From positions 496,001 to 560,000 of the forward strand of contig CAVULE010000003.1 of NCBI GenBank assembly GCA_963742315.1: DNA of 64,000 bases, given 5' to 3'. The notes under the pieces were generated by a model, which was not told the DNA's origin, did not search any database, and worked only from the letters and a program-made list of their open reading frames with translations. Shown piece after piece: positions 27,755 to 37,271 of this stretch. The stretch's first letter is position 1; each line of letters starts with the position of its first letter. Origin of the DNA: AV69 sp963742315 (GTDB taxonomy: Bacteria; Verrucomicrobiota; Verrucomicrobiia; Chthoniobacterales; UBA10450). Made by a program: the position numbers and the translations under genes.

Positions 27755-29611
27755 CTATTCTACCGTCACGCTCTTTGCTAAATTCCGCGGCTTATCCACG
27801 TCCCGACCCAACTCGACTGCAACGTGATAGGCAAATAACTGAAGCGGAATCGCTGTTAGGACCGGGGTAGCGAAGTCGGGAGCACTCGGGATCTCGATGA
27901 TATCGTTCGCGATCCCCTTCAAGTGCTTGGCACCGTCGCCGCTGGTCAGCGCGACGATCGGTCCTTTGCGCGCTTTGACCTGCTCGATGTTGTTCAGATT
28001 TTTGGAAAAGACCGCATCATTGGGTGCGACGAAAACCGAAGGCAAATCCGGTCCGACCAGCGCGATGATGCCATGTTTCAGTTCCGCGCTGGGATGGCCT
28101 TCGGCGAAAAGATAGGTGATTTCTTTCATTTTCAGCGCACCCTCTAATGCAACCGGAAAATTAAATTGGCGGCCGAAAAACAGCATTCCCTCGGCCTCGA
28201 CATATTTCTTCGCAACCGCGCGAATTTGATCGCTCAACTTCAGCGCCGATTCGATCTGGTCGGGCAAGGCTTCGAGTGCTTCGATCACCCGCGATCCCTG
28301 CGACGTAGAAAGATGCCGCATTCGCCCCAGCAGCAATCCGATTAACGCCAGAATGGTCACCTGTGAGGTGAATGATTTAGTAGCGGCGACCCCAATCTCC
28401 GGCCCGGCATGCATGTAAACCCCGCCATCACTTTCACGCGCGATCGTACTGGCGACGTTGTTGCAGATACCGAGAGTGCGAAATCCCTTGCGCTGGCTTT
28501 CGCGCAAGGCGCCCAGGGTATCAGCGGTCTCACCGCTTTGGCTGATGGCGAAAACAAGCGTGTTGCCGCTCATTGGTGTGTTGCGATGGCGGAACTCGCT
28601 GGCGTATTCCACTTCTACCGGAATGTTGGCCAGCTGTTCGATGAGATATTCCCCGACCAGCGCGGCATGTAACGCGGTCCCGCAACCGGTTAGCACGACG
28701 CGTGAGACATCGCGCAATTCACCCGCGGTCATATTTAGTCCGCCAAGCTTGGCGGTGCATTCTTCGGTGTTGAGCCGCCCCCGCATGGCATCGCGCACTG
28801 AATTCGGCTGCTCAAAGATTTCCTTGAGCATGTAATGGGGAAAATCCCCCTTGCTGACGTCTTCCGCCCCAAACTCGACCTTGCTGATTTGATAATTGCC
28901 GGTCTCGCCCGCGACCGAGCTGATCTCGAATTTATCGCGCGAGACCGCGACAATATCGAAATCGTTAAGGTAAACTGCGTCGCGAGTGTAAGCGACGATC
29001 GCGCTCACGTCGCTGGCGAGAAAATTCTCATCCTTACCGACGCCGAGCACGAGAGGCGAACCGCGGCGCGCACCAATCATGAACTCTTTGATGTCGGAGT
29101 GAACGAGCGCGATGCCGTAGGTGCCGATTACTTGCTTAAGCGCAGCACGCGTGGCGTTGACCAGGCGAGCCTTCGAATCGGCGCCGTCAATTTGCTCATA
29201 AATGCTGCCGATTAAATGCGCCAGCACTTCAGTATCGGTGTCGGAAGTGAACTTGTGACCGCTTTCGCGCTCCAGTTGTTCGCGCAGCGCCGCATAATTT
29301 TCGATCACGCCGTTGTGCACAAGCGCGATTTTTCCGCTCTGGTCAAAGTGCGGATGCGCGTTTTCGTCGGTCACTTTCCCATGGGTAGCCCAGCGCGTGT
29401 GGCTGATGCCGTACTGCCCGCCGGGCGGTTTCTCGGTCATGAGTTTGGCCAGGTTCGCGATCCGTCCGGCACACTTGCGCGTTTCGATCTGCTTCCCGTT
29501 TACGATGGCAACGCCGGCGGAGTCGTAGCCGCGATATTCGAGGCGGCGCAGGCCGTCCAAGAGTATGGGCGCCGCTTCTGCGCGGCCGACATATCCGACA
29601 ATTCCACACAT
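27755..29611 (-). CDS. glmS: Glutamine-fructose-6-phosphate aminotransferase (isomerizing)
   Basis: 618 residues. Translation is placed at MCGIVGYVG because the second Cys becomes the N-terminal nucleophile of the glutaminase domain; a longer upstream frame is not plausible. The glutaminase half (THTRWATHG-type motif, here SHTRWATHG) is followed by two SIS sugar-isomerase domains (GCGTALHAAL; SQSGETADT; final PRNLAKSVTVE). It makes glucosamine-6-phosphate for peptidoglycan and lipid A. No glmS ribozyme is recognisable in the short leader. Confidence 0.95.
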   Translation of the reverse strand: MCGIVGYVGRAEAAPILLDGLRRLEYRGYDSAGVAIVNGKQIETRKCAGRIANLAKLMTEKPPGGQYGISHTRWATHGKVTDENAHPHFDQSGKIALVHNGVIENYAALREQLERESGHKFTSDTDTEVLAHLIGSIYEQIDGADSKARLVNATRAALKQVIGTYGIALVHSDIKEFMIGARRGSPLVLGVGKDENFLASDVSAIVAYTRDAVYLNDFDIVAVSRDKFEISSVAGETGNYQISKVEFGAEDVSKGDFPHYMLKEIFEQPNSVRDAMRGRLNTEECTAKLGGLNMTAGELRDVSRVVLTGCGTALHAALVGEYLIEQLANIPVEVEYASEFRHRNTPMSGNTLVFAISQSGETADTLGALRESQRKGFRTLGICNNVASTIARESDGGVYMHAGPEIGVAATKSFTSQVTILALIGLLLGRMRHLSTSQGSRVIEALEALPDQIESALKLSDQIRAVAKKYVEAEGMLFFGRQFNFPVALEGALKMKEITYLFAEGHPSAELKHGIIALVGPDLPSVFVAPNDAVFSKNLNNIEQVKARKGPIVALTSGDGAKHLKGIANDIIEIPSAPDFATPVLTAIPLQLFAYHVAVELGRDVDKPRNLAKSVTVE

Positions 29612-29687
29612 AATTTCAGGAGGGGGATTATAGCATATTTTCGGCCTATAGCGCTCCACTGGACTCGTAGACGAACAGACGCGTCCC

Positions 29688-29840
29688 TCATCCCGAGCCG
29701 CGAAGACGGCGAGGGATCTCACCAAAGGCCAATGCTGTCGCGCTCCGCGATGTTCCCTTCCGTTTCACAAAGCGCTGCGCACTTCGGAAATGTCCCATCT
29801 TGGGCGAGGTCCCTCGCCGTCTTCGCGGCTCGGGATGACG
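29688..29840. repeat. Intergenic palindromic repeat, family B (tcatcccgagc type)
   Basis: Two arms of about 33 bp face each other: ctcatcccgagccgcgaaga... at 29688-29723 and its reverse complement ending cggctcgggatgacg at about 29804-29840, with about 80 bp between. It lies between the divergent starts of glmS and glgC. Related elements occur at 34811 and 62362. Confidence 0.7.
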
Positions 29841-29911
29841 ATGCGGCAGGTGGTTTTAGGGGCGCAAAAATTTTGCGAGCAGCGAATCCCGTTTGTGACC
29901 ACATTAGCGCG

Positions 29912-31207
29912 ATGCAAGCGCCTGCCCTTCCACCAGGGACGACCCAACGCACTCTCGCCATCATCATGGGTGGCGGAGCGGGCACGCGCCTTTTTCCATT
30001 AACCAAGGACAGGGCCAAGCCGGCCGTCCCGCTCGGGGGAAAATATCGGCTGGTAGATATCCCGATTAGCAATTGCCTGAACTCCGGCCTGCGCTCGATC
30101 TATGTGCTCACGCAATTCAATACTATGTCGCTGCATCGTCACATTCAGGCGAGCTACAAATTCGACAATTTTTCCCGGAGCTTTGTCGATATTCTTGCCG
30201 CTCAACAAACGCCTGAAGGTTCGCAGTGGTATCAAGGAACCGCCGATGCTGTGCGGCAAAATATGCGCTACTTCCTCGAGCGACCGTTTGAGTTTTATTT
30301 GATTCTCAGCGGCGACCAGCTCTACCGGATTGATTTTCGAACGCTCCTGCATCAGCACATTCGGTCGGGCGCGGAAATCACGCTCGCGACCAAGCCGGTC
30401 AAACGCGATCAGGCATCGGACTTCGGAATCATGTCGAGCGGGGAAGACCGGCGCATCACCCGATTTGTCGAGAAGCCGAAGGAAGCGAAAGAGCTCGATG
30501 CGATGAAAATGGACCGCGCTTTACTCGCGGCCATTGGGCACGGGGAGGATGAGGAATTATTTCAAGCGTCGATGGGCATTTACATCTTCAATCGCAACGT
30601 GCTGATCGAGTGTCTCAACAACGATCTCTTTGATTTTGGCAAGCACGTCATTCCGGCTGCAATTCAAACGCGCAACGTCAGCGCCTACATTTTCGATGGC
30701 TACTGGGAGGATATCGGAACGATTCGCGCCTTTTACGAAGCCAATCTCGATCTCACCGACTTGGTTCCCGCCTACAGTTTCTTCGAAGCCGATGCGCCGA
30801 TTTATACCCATCCGCGGTTCCTACCCGGCAGCAAAATCAACGGTGCCACCCTGCGCCAGGCGATCATTTCTGATGGCTGCATCATCTCCGATGGCCACAT
30901 CGAGCGCAGCGTAATCGGGGTGCGTAGCATTATTCAAAGCGGCGCAACCATTCGCAACAGCGTGGTGATGGGCGCCGATTTTTACGAACTCGGCAAGGAT
31001 CGTCCTTCGGAGGAAATTCCCATTGGTATCGGCCGCAATTGCGTGATCGATCGTGCCATCATTGATAAGAACGCACGCATTGCCGACGGAGTTGTGATTA
31101 CGCCGGAAGGGAAACCGGACAATTTCGACGCGGAAAATTATTACATCCGCGACGGGATTGTGGTGATTCCGAAGAACGCAACCATTCCGCCCGGTTTCTG
31201 GATCTGA
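29912..31207 (+). CDS. glgC: Glucose-1-phosphate adenylyltransferase
   Basis: 431 residues from the ATG giving MQAPALPPGTTQRTLAI; a much longer frame runs antisense through glmS and is rejected. The nucleotidyltransferase signature GGGAGTRLFPLTKDRAKPA and GDQLYRID are intact, followed by the C-terminal left-handed beta-helix with DGCIISDG repeats and the end PPGFWI. It makes ADP-glucose for glycogen. No glycogen synthase is next to it. Confidence 0.95.
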   Translation: MQAPALPPGTTQRTLAIIMGGGAGTRLFPLTKDRAKPAVPLGGKYRLVDIPISNCLNSGLRSIYVLTQFNTMSLHRHIQASYKFDNFSRSFVDILAAQQTPEGSQWYQGTADAVRQNMRYFLERPFEFYLILSGDQLYRIDFRTLLHQHIRSGAEITLATKPVKRDQASDFGIMSSGEDRRITRFVEKPKEAKELDAMKMDRALLAAIGHGEDEELFQASMGIYIFNRNVLIECLNNDLFDFGKHVIPAAIQTRNVSAYIFDGYWEDIGTIRAFYEANLDLTDLVPAYSFFEADAPIYTHPRFLPGSKINGATLRQAIISDGCIISDGHIERSVIGVRSIIQSGATIRNSVVMGADFYELGKDRPSEEIPIGIGRNCVIDRAIIDKNARIADGVVITPEGKPDNFDAENYYIRDGIVVIPKNATIPPGFWI

Positions 31208-31303
31208 CTAGCGGGGTCGCCTCTCTCGGGCAAGATGCGATTGGCCGCACAGCACAAAATGGCCGTGCCACAAATTACTTCGCGGCTATTTCGGATTCGA
31301 CGC

Positions 31304-31507
31304 CTAACGCCGGTCCGTCATGTTGGCGAACTGGCCTTGCGTTTCCCACTGCTCCTGTTTGTTCCAAGGAATTTGGGATTCTTTTTTGGCATCAGGATCA
31401 TCGACCAGCACCGGTTGCGGTTTCTGCGTCGCGCAAGCGGCAAAGGCCATGCAACCTGCCAATAGCAATAAAGTGGAGATTGTTCGTTTAGGAATTTGAG
31501 CCAGCAT
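31304..31507 (-). CDS. Small lipoprotein
   Basis: 67 residues from MLAQIPKRTIS. A hydrophobic stretch (LLLLAGCMAFAACAT) holds two possible lipobox cysteines; the rest is short, polar and ends NMTDRR. It overlaps the end of the upstream gene by 20 bp, so the two are co-transcribed. No family recognised. Confidence 0.6.
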   Translation of the reverse strand: MLAQIPKRTISTLLLLAGCMAFAACATQKPQPVLVDDPDAKKESQIPWNKQEQWETQGQFANMTDRR

Positions 31508-32279
31508 AAATAACAGTATCACCTGGTTGCACCTGGACGCCACGCGCCAGGCTGTTTCCAAGAATATCACCAATAGCTGTCGCTGGTTCAACCGAAGAAA
31601 TGCGAATTTTTCCAATAATGGTGGTCTCGCGCAGCACCAACATTTCGGCATTAGGTTCCAACCCCTGGCGATTGCCGAGATTGAGCACGACGAAATTGTA
31701 GGCTTGGTTCACCGCTAGCACGGTTCCGCGGACGGAAGGATGAAAACTCGGCTCGCGGCGTTGGACCATCACTTCCGGAACGCGCGATTGTTCACGCGTC
31801 GGCGCCAGTCGTTCGGCGATGAAGGTTTTCTCATGTTCTGCGCCCTCCAATTGTTTCCGCGCATCATCAAGCTGGGCCTGTAGCTCTGCGACTGAGGGCG
31901 CACCAGGATTTGGATTCGCCGAATTCTTGTTCATCTCGTCGATATGTTTCTGTAACTCCGCGATTTGGGCTTCGTTCGCCTGCAGCTTGCCTTGCAAATC
32001 AGACTTCTCGGTTTGTGTCTTCACGAGTTCCGCTTCCGCGCTGGCTATCCGATTCTCGTTTTCACTAACCTTCGCCAGTTCCCCGGCAATCTTCGTTTCT
32101 CGGTCCTTGATACTTTTTGCCGCAGTCTGACGCTGGCGCTCGGCCGTTTCGCGCTGATTTTTGGCCGCCGCCACGTCGGTTCGCAAAGCCTTGGCTTTGT
32201 CTCCATTCAAGACGCCGAACACGGCTGAAATGAGCAACAGCGACACCGAAATGGCGAGGAGCGTCTTCGGAGAATTCAC
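31488..32279 (-). CDS. Membrane-anchored coiled-coil protein
   Basis: 263 residues. One N-terminal helix (about 7-24) is followed by a long coiled coil (about 30-160; repeated Ala/Glu/Lys/Gln) and a C-terminal beta-rich domain (SVRGTVLAVNQAYNFVVLN... GDTVIYAG). The layout suggests a single-pass protein with an extracytoplasmic C-terminal domain. The small lipoprotein gene follows with overlap. No known function; the C-terminal part has some likeness to domains of envelope assembly proteins, but this is weak. Confidence 0.7.
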   Translation of the reverse strand: MNSPKTLLAISVSLLLISAVFGVLNGDKAKALRTDVAAAKNQRETAERQRQTAAKSIKDRETKIAGELAKVSENENRIASAEAELVKTQTEKSDLQGKLQANEAQIAELQKHIDEMNKNSANPNPGAPSVAELQAQLDDARKQLEGAEHEKTFIAERLAPTREQSRVPEVMVQRREPSFHPSVRGTVLAVNQAYNFVVLNLGNRQGLEPNAEMLVLRETTIIGKIRISSVEPATAIGDILGNSLARGVQVQPGDTVIYAGSNS

Positions 32280-32463
32280 GGGCAGATTTACGGGAAGAGC
32301 TTTTTACACGAAACGACGCCGAATTAGCAATACGGAAATGCGAAATTTACAGCGCTATTGGGACATTCGATCTTGCACAGATTCAGCGCGAAAGGCCCCG
32401 GCTTGAGACTTCGCTAGGGGCGCCTTATGGCAGCAGGAAAGGCTTAAAACCCTGTCTGCCGCG

Positions 32464-32504
32464 CCGGAGATCCGAGCTCCGGCAAATTGGGGCAGTGCCC
32501 AATT
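32464..32504. promoter_or_regulatory. Two adjacent hairpins in a divergent upstream region
   Basis: ccggag/ctccgg (32464-32482) and aattggg/cccaatt (32485-32504) make two short stems in a row, 40 bp before the small basic protein gene. They may be leader structures or operators for that gene; no known element fits. Confidence 0.35.
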
Positions 32505-32542
32505 CTTGCGCGCCTGTCCCGCCCGCCCTATAGATGGTACGC

Positions 32543-32695
32543 ATGGGTCAACAACTTCGCAGACGCGCCAAAAGAAAACGTCGTAAAGCTTATCTCGAGC
32601 GCAAACGAGCCAAGCAAAAATCGATGCGGCGCGAGCCGACACGCGCCAAACCAAAGAAATCGGCGGCCTCACCATCGCCAGTTGCCACGGAATAA
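32543..32695 (+). CDS. Small, very basic protein
   Basis: 50 residues (MGQQLRRRAKRKRRKAYLER... SPVATE); an ATG three codons upstream is also possible. More than a third of the residues are Arg or Lys, packed in the first 40, with no Cys or membrane segment. The composition suits binding to RNA, DNA or ribosomes. It is eight bases before the NYN nuclease gene, so they probably form one operon. Confidence 0.65.
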   Translation: MGQQLRRRAKRKRRKAYLERKRAKQKSMRREPTRAKPKKSAASPSPVATE

Positions 32696-32702
32696 GCCTT
32701 CC

Positions 32703-33107
32703 GTGCGCGCACGCTATCTCATTGTCGATGGCCACAGCGCGATCTTCGGTTGGCCAGAAATGCAACGACTGCACGCCCGTCGCTCCTCACTCGCACGCGA
32801 TGCTCTGGTCAAAAAACTCCGGGATTACCAAGACTACACAGGCGTTCGCGTCGTCGTAGTTTTTGATGGCAAAGGCACTTCCGCTACCGAGCAATCCGAA
32901 CCTCACAGCGTACAAATTTTTTATTCGCGCGCGGGCCAAACCGCAGACGCGATTATTGAACGGCTGGCCAGCAAATACGCTGAAAAATTCGATCTCACAG
33001 TCGCAACTTCTGATTTACTGGAGCGGGAAACGGCCAATGCGTGCGGGGCGGAGTCTATCTCGATCGAGAACTTGCGCGCGCTGATTGACGAAGCGGTGCC
33101 GAACTAA
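32703..33107 (+). CDS. NYN domain ribonuclease, YacP/Rae1-like
   Basis: 134 residues from a GTG giving VRARYLIVDGHSAIFG. The acidic residues of NYN nucleases are present: the Asp of LIVDGHS, FDGKG, GQTADAIIE and VATSD. In Firmicutes the homolog Rae1 cuts mRNA in the ribosome A site. The basic small protein just upstream fits a role around RNA, but this is inference. Confidence 0.8.
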   Translation: MRARYLIVDGHSAIFGWPEMQRLHARRSSLARDALVKKLRDYQDYTGVRVVVVFDGKGTSATEQSEPHSVQIFYSRAGQTADAIIERLASKYAEKFDLTVATSDLLERETANACGAESISIENLRALIDEAVPN

Positions 33108-33538
33108 GCTGCGCCCAATAATTCCCGCTGCAGTCGAACGCGCCGTGCGTTGTAGCGCGCAGCTGCTAACACCCGCGCGAGGACGCAATATAGCTGTTCC
33201 ATCGGCAAACTTTTACTCACGTATCCGTTCGCGCCAGCACGCATTGCCGCTCGCACTTGCGCCTCATTGCAACCGTTCTCGGTGAAAACCACGATCGGTA
33301 GTCTGGAATCGATGGCCCGGAGAGATGCGATCAACGATGTTCCGTTAGTGTTCGGCAAATTGAGATCGACAACTACCACTTCGCATCGCTTTTCGCTGAG
33401 CCAATCGAGAGCTTTCCCCGCTTCCATAGTAGCATTAGAGGGATGTCCGCGCCTGGACAGGTAGGTGGCGAGGAATTCCGAAATGCTCGGATCATCATCG
33501 ACGAGGAGGAATTCAGTGTCGGGCTGGGCGCTCTGCAT
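33104..33538 (-). CDS. Stand-alone response regulator receiver
   Basis: 144 residues with one receiver domain only: acidic pair Asp14-Asp15, phosphoacceptor Asp58, Thr86 and Lys109. No output domain, so it may pass phosphate on or bind a partner protein. It ends 4 bp inside the convergent NYN gene. Possible kinases lie 8-14 kb away but none is adjacent. Confidence 0.88.
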   Translation of the reverse strand: MQSAQPDTEFLLVDDDPSISEFLATYLSRRGHPSNATMEAGKALDWLSEKRCEVVVVDLNLPNTNGTSLIASLRAIDSRLPIVVFTENGCNEAQVRAAMRAGANGYVSKSLPMEQLYCVLARVLAAARYNARRVRLQRELLGAA

Positions 33539-33702
33539 TTTCTATAAATTCAATATTTACAATAGCAGCAACCTTGCCAGCTTTTCTGCAACCCAGTTGC
33601 AGCGCAAGGTTCTACCGTTCAAGCTCTTGCCCCTCAACAATGATTAAGCCTGAAGGACGCAATTGTGCCGCTTCCCAACGCTCCCTGTTGCCGGCTTCTC
33701 GC

Positions 33703-34716
33703 TTAGTCCTTCAACTTCGCTTCTATTTTTCTTACTCGCTCGAAAAACTCTCCTAATCGCCGCACCCAGGCCAACTGCACTTTCGCTTCCTTCAGCGGCA
33801 CGGACGGGGTCGCCCACCAAACTCCTCCGTTGAGATTCTTCGAAACCCCAGTCTGCGCACCGATCATCGTGCCATCAGCAATTTCGATATGCCCAATGAT
33901 TCCGGCTTGCCCCCCGATCATCACTCTCTTGCCGATGCGCACGCTCCCCGCGATCCCCGTTTGCGCGGCGATCACGGTATCTTTTCCGATTACGACGTTG
34001 TGGGCCACCTGCACCAGATTATCAATCTTCGCGCCGGCCTGAATCCAGGTGCGGCCAAAACGCGCTCGATCGATCGTCGTGTTCGCGCCGATCTCCACAT
34101 CATCGTCGATTTGAACAATCCCAATCTGTGGCACTTTCTGCTGACCCTCCGCCGTCATTTCGAACCCGAATCCATCTGCCCCAATCACAGCGCCGCTGTG
34201 CAAAATCACTCGCGCCCCGAGACGGCAGCGCTCCCGGATTGTTACTCTCGGATAAATCATGCAACCCTCACCGATGACGACATCGTGCCCGATATAACTC
34301 CCGGCGCCGATGACCGTACGTGATCCAATTCGCGCGCCGGCTTCGATTACCACCAATGGTTGGATGGAGATGTGATCGCCCAATTTCGCCCGCGGGTGAA
34401 TGACTGCGCTGGGATGAATGCCCGGCGCGAATTCTATCGGAGGCGGCGCGAACTTGGTGACCACCTGCTCGAATGCTTTTGCCGGGTCTGGGGTCCGAAT
34501 GACTGCTGCTTCGATTTGTTCGGAAAAATCACGCGGCACAATCACGGCTGCGGCGCGCGTTTTTCGCAGCTGCGCGAGGTAACGTGGATTATTGAAAAAC
34601 GAGACCTCGTGGACGGTCGCCTCTGCCAAAGAAGCTGCGCCAGTGATTTTCGTTTCCGGATCGCCTTCGAGTTTTCCGCCGGATAATTTCGCGATCTGTT
34701 CCAGAGTGAGCGTCAC
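33703..34716 (-). CDS. lpxD: UDP-3-O-acylglucosamine N-acyltransferase
   Basis: 337 residues. N-terminal uridine-binding part, then a left-handed beta-helix of hexapeptide repeats with catalytic His239 (VQVAHNVVIG), the same number as in E. coli. It adds the second acyl chain to the lipid A precursor, so the cell makes lipid A. The usual neighbours (lpxA, fabZ) are not here. Confidence 0.95.
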   Translation of the reverse strand: MTLTLEQIAKLSGGKLEGDPETKITGAASLAEATVHEVSFFNNPRYLAQLRKTRAAAVIVPRDFSEQIEAAVIRTPDPAKAFEQVVTKFAPPPIEFAPGIHPSAVIHPRAKLGDHISIQPLVVIEAGARIGSRTVIGAGSYIGHDVVIGEGCMIYPRVTIRERCRLGARVILHSGAVIGADGFGFEMTAEGQQKVPQIGIVQIDDDVEIGANTTIDRARFGRTWIQAGAKIDNLVQVAHNVVIGKDTVIAAQTGIAGSVRIGKRVMIGGQAGIIGHIEIADGTMIGAQTGVSKNLNGGVWWATPSVPLKEAKVQLAWVRRLGEFFERVRKIEAKLKD

Positions 34717-34810
34717 ATTCTCTTTCTAGATTGCGGAGGCGCTTGTGCCAAGCGCCTACTGGAAGCCAGGCACGTTGCCGAAGAAAGGTGGCGCCCCGGC
34801 AATCGGTTTT

Positions 34811-34890
34811 TGTCATTCCGACCAAAGTCGGGGAATCTCGAAATAGATCCTTATAAAGCTAGAGATGTCTCGACTTCGCTCGACATGACA
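34811..34890. repeat. Intergenic palindromic repeat, family B-like
   Basis: ttttTGTCATTCCGA at the left and TCGACATGACAaaaa at the right end an imperfect palindrome of about 80 bp in the 301-bp gap between lpxD and the aldolase. The inner arms resemble the tcatcccgagc elements. Nothing else was seen in the gap. Confidence 0.6.
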
Positions 34891-35017
34891 AAAAGCCTAT
34901 TTCGTCACATTTGAGCGCAATTACAGGCTGGAGGTCCGTATCATGCAAGGTCCAAGAATTGAAGGGCGCCGAGGGTTAAGTAACTTGTCCACGTCACCAC
35001 CTGCGGATAAACCCCGC

Positions 35018-35920
35018 TTAGCTATTCGATGCGTCGAAAATGCACTGAATGGATTTATCGAGCATAGCATTAAACTCAGCGTCAGATTGCTGAGCCGTCA
35101 GCCCTTCAACCAGCGCGCGGGAAAAGCTGGCGACCACGCCATGATTTTTGCGCAGACGATTGTTTGCTTCTTCCCGTGAATAGCCGCCGGAGAGCGCAAC
35201 CACCCTCAGAACCCTGGGATGTTTGACAAACTCGGCGTAGAAGTTGTCCTGCTCCGGCAGCGTAAGCTTGAGCATGATGAATTGACCATCTGGCAATTGG
35301 TTGACGTTCTCGAGGATGGCTGCTTTGAGTAATTGTTCCGCTTTTCCTTTTTCGGGGCAGTGAATATCAATCTCCGGCTCGATGATGGGGACGAGGTTCG
35401 CGGAGATAATCTGCTGAGCGATTTCGAACTGCTGGATCACGATGTTCTTGGTACCTGCTTCGTCGGCTCGTTTGATAAATGAGCGCATTTTGGTTCCGAA
35501 GATTCGCTTGGCCCTGGCTTTGTCTAGGAGCGCGGCCAGCATCGGCATGGGCTTCATCAGCTGGACCCCGTCTTTCTCGGCGGCAAGGCCTTGGTCCACT
35601 TTGAGAAACGGCACGACCCGTTTCACGTTCCAAAGATAGTCCGCGGTGGGCTGCCCTTCGATTTCCCTGTCCATTGTGTTCTCGAACAGGATGGCGCCGA
35701 TAATCCGGTCCCCGTTGAAGGCGGGACTTGTGATGATGCGGGTCCGCATCTGATGGACGATGGCGAACATCTCCTCGTCGCTGGACCACGTATTCTCTTG
35801 AACTCCGTAAAGACGCAGGGCTTTCGGCGTGCTGCCGCCGCTTTGATCCAGCGCCGCAATGAAACCCGGACTGGTCTTAACTTTTTGCAATTGTTCTGCG
35901 TTAACGGCGATAGATTTCAT
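35018..35920 (-). CDS. fda: Class I fructose-bisphosphate aldolase
   Basis: 300 residues preceded by a good ribosome binding site (aaggaga). The motif around LDQSGGSTPK and the Schiff-base lysine, probably Lys218 (FIMLKLTLP), fit the bacterial class I (Fda) type, which needs no metal. It splits fructose-1,6-bisphosphate in glycolysis or joins it in gluconeogenesis. Confidence 0.92.
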   Translation of the reverse strand: MKSIAVNAEQLQKVKTSPGFIAALDQSGGSTPKALRLYGVQENTWSSDEEMFAIVHQMRTRIITSPAFNGDRIIGAILFENTMDREIEGQPTADYLWNVKRVVPFLKVDQGLAAEKDGVQLMKPMPMLAALLDKARAKRIFGTKMRSFIKRADEAGTKNIVIQQFEIAQQIISANLVPIIEPEIDIHCPEKGKAEQLLKAAILENVNQLPDGQFIMLKLTLPEQDNFYAEFVKHPRVLRVVALSGGYSREEANNRLRKNHGVVASFSRALVEGLTAQQSDAEFNAMLDKSIQCIFDASNS

Positions 35921-36173
35921 GATGTCTCCTTAATTTCTCGTGGTAGTTAGTTTAACCAAGATATTGGTTGCATGGCGCAACTTGCCGTCGGCGACCTTGC
36001 AAAGCTGAGCTGTCGTCACAATCATGCCCCGAAACTAAAACGGGAAAGCAAAAGCGAAAAGCAATTCTTCGCGGTCGACGTCACAGCAATCTACTCACTA
36101 TAGTAGGTGGAGAGTCGCTCCCTCGAGGCGGACGTAGCACAGCCAAATAAAAGCGAACGCGGCCTAAGCCGAA

Positions 36174-37271
36174 TTACCTCAGATCCTTTTCCAGAAAATA
36201 AAGGTAAAGGATCGCCATCGCATCCGTTTCGCTATCCAAAGGGTTATCGTACTCTGCCGAAAGCTCGTAGCGATGATCGCGTTGAATCGGAATCCCTTCG
36301 ATCGACTTGAACTCTTCGACGTAAGCAACGCCAACCCGGTCCGGCCAGTCCTGCGAATTCAACCGAAAAATGGTGGTCCCCGTCGTCAGATCACGCAATT
36401 CCATTCCTCTCGCGAATGGATGAACGTGCATCGTTGCATAATGAATCGTCGTGTCGAACGGGAGATTCAACTGCGGCGTAATCTCCGTCGTGTAGATGTG
36501 GTGGCCTGGAGGGACGATCCAATGGTTCATCAGGCCATCGCCGGGTTTGTTCGCACTCACTTCCCCCGACATGTTCACTTTCGATAATTCTGCACATCCA
36601 GCTCCCATGTGCATTCCTGCTTGCGCCATACATGCAGGTCCCATCTTTGCCGAAACGCCGTGAGGCTGCAGAACGTAGAGGGCGCGGCGGAAAAGCGCTT
36701 TCGTGGGTGCGCCGGGCTGATCGGCCGCTATCGTGTGCACCTTTGTCCGCATGCGAACGTTCACTACCTGATCTCTTTCGTTCAGATTTAAAGACATCGT
36801 CACGTAATCCAGTGCGGCGTCGGCAGGAATTGGCACGCCAAAGCCTGGCGGAAGCTCGATCGAGGACCGGCCCGGTACCAGGGTAAACAGGCGCCAGTCG
36901 AGGTGGGTCTTTCCCCCCAATTGTTGATTGTACTGAAGGGGGGTTCTGCCATGCTCGGCGAAGGTGAGATTGGAATGACAGAAAAACTCCTGGGAAATCG
37001 GCTTCTGAAACGCGGCATCGACGACTTCGGTCTCCAACCCGGTAACCCACAGCACTCCGGATTTCACGCCCGTCGCGAGATGGATCCCACTCTGAATCGA
37101 CCACGGACCTTCCATCGAGCGATAAATCTTATCCAGCCGATAGGGTTCGGATACGAGCGTCTGCAAGCCTTCGGCCTTGGCTTTCGCTTCAGGATCGGGC
37201 CGGGTTATTGAATAAACCGCGGGCACGACGAGGGCGCCCGCGATGGCGAGAAGAACGAAGGGCCGGCTCAT
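36174..37271 (-). CDS. Exported His/Met/Cys-rich protein of unknown function
   Basis: 365 residues from MSRPFVLLAIAGALVVPAVYS, a clear signal peptide or anchor, with a good ribosome binding site (gcaggag). Possible metal ligands are grouped: Cys98-His99, His221/Cys226 in GMHMGAGC, His250, His257-His258, and His282/His284 in MHVHPFARGM. The HH and HxH groups recall copper monooxygenases of the PHM type, but the order and spacing are not verified. Its start overlaps a small upstream frame (TAATG). Confidence 0.6.
   Translation of the reverse strand: MSRPFVLLAIAGALVVPAVYSITRPDPEAKAKAEGLQTLVSEPYRLDKIYRSMEGPWSIQSGIHLATGVKSGVLWVTGLETEVVDAAFQKPISQEFFCHSNLTFAEHGRTPLQYNQQLGGKTHLDWRLFTLVPGRSSIELPPGFGVPIPADAALDYVTMSLNLNERDQVVNVRMRTKVHTIAADQPGAPTKALFRRALYVLQPHGVSAKMGPACMAQAGMHMGAGCAELSKVNMSGEVSANKPGDGLMNHWIVPPGHHIYTTEITPQLNLPFDTTIHYATMHVHPFARGMELRDLTTGTTIFRLNSQDWPDRVGVAYVEEFKSIEGIPIQRDHRYELSAEYDNPLDSETDAMAILYLYFLEKDLR

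Noticed and set aside
29612..29687. glmS ribozyme or riboswitch upstream of glmS
   Set aside because: The leader is short and no ribozyme core could be recognised.
29216..29911. Long N-terminal extension of GlgC
   Set aside because: It runs antisense through glmS and the palindromic repeat; GlgC homologs start at the ATG at 29912.
34360..34686. Plus-strand frames opposite lpxD
   Set aside because: Shadows of lpxD with no independent support.
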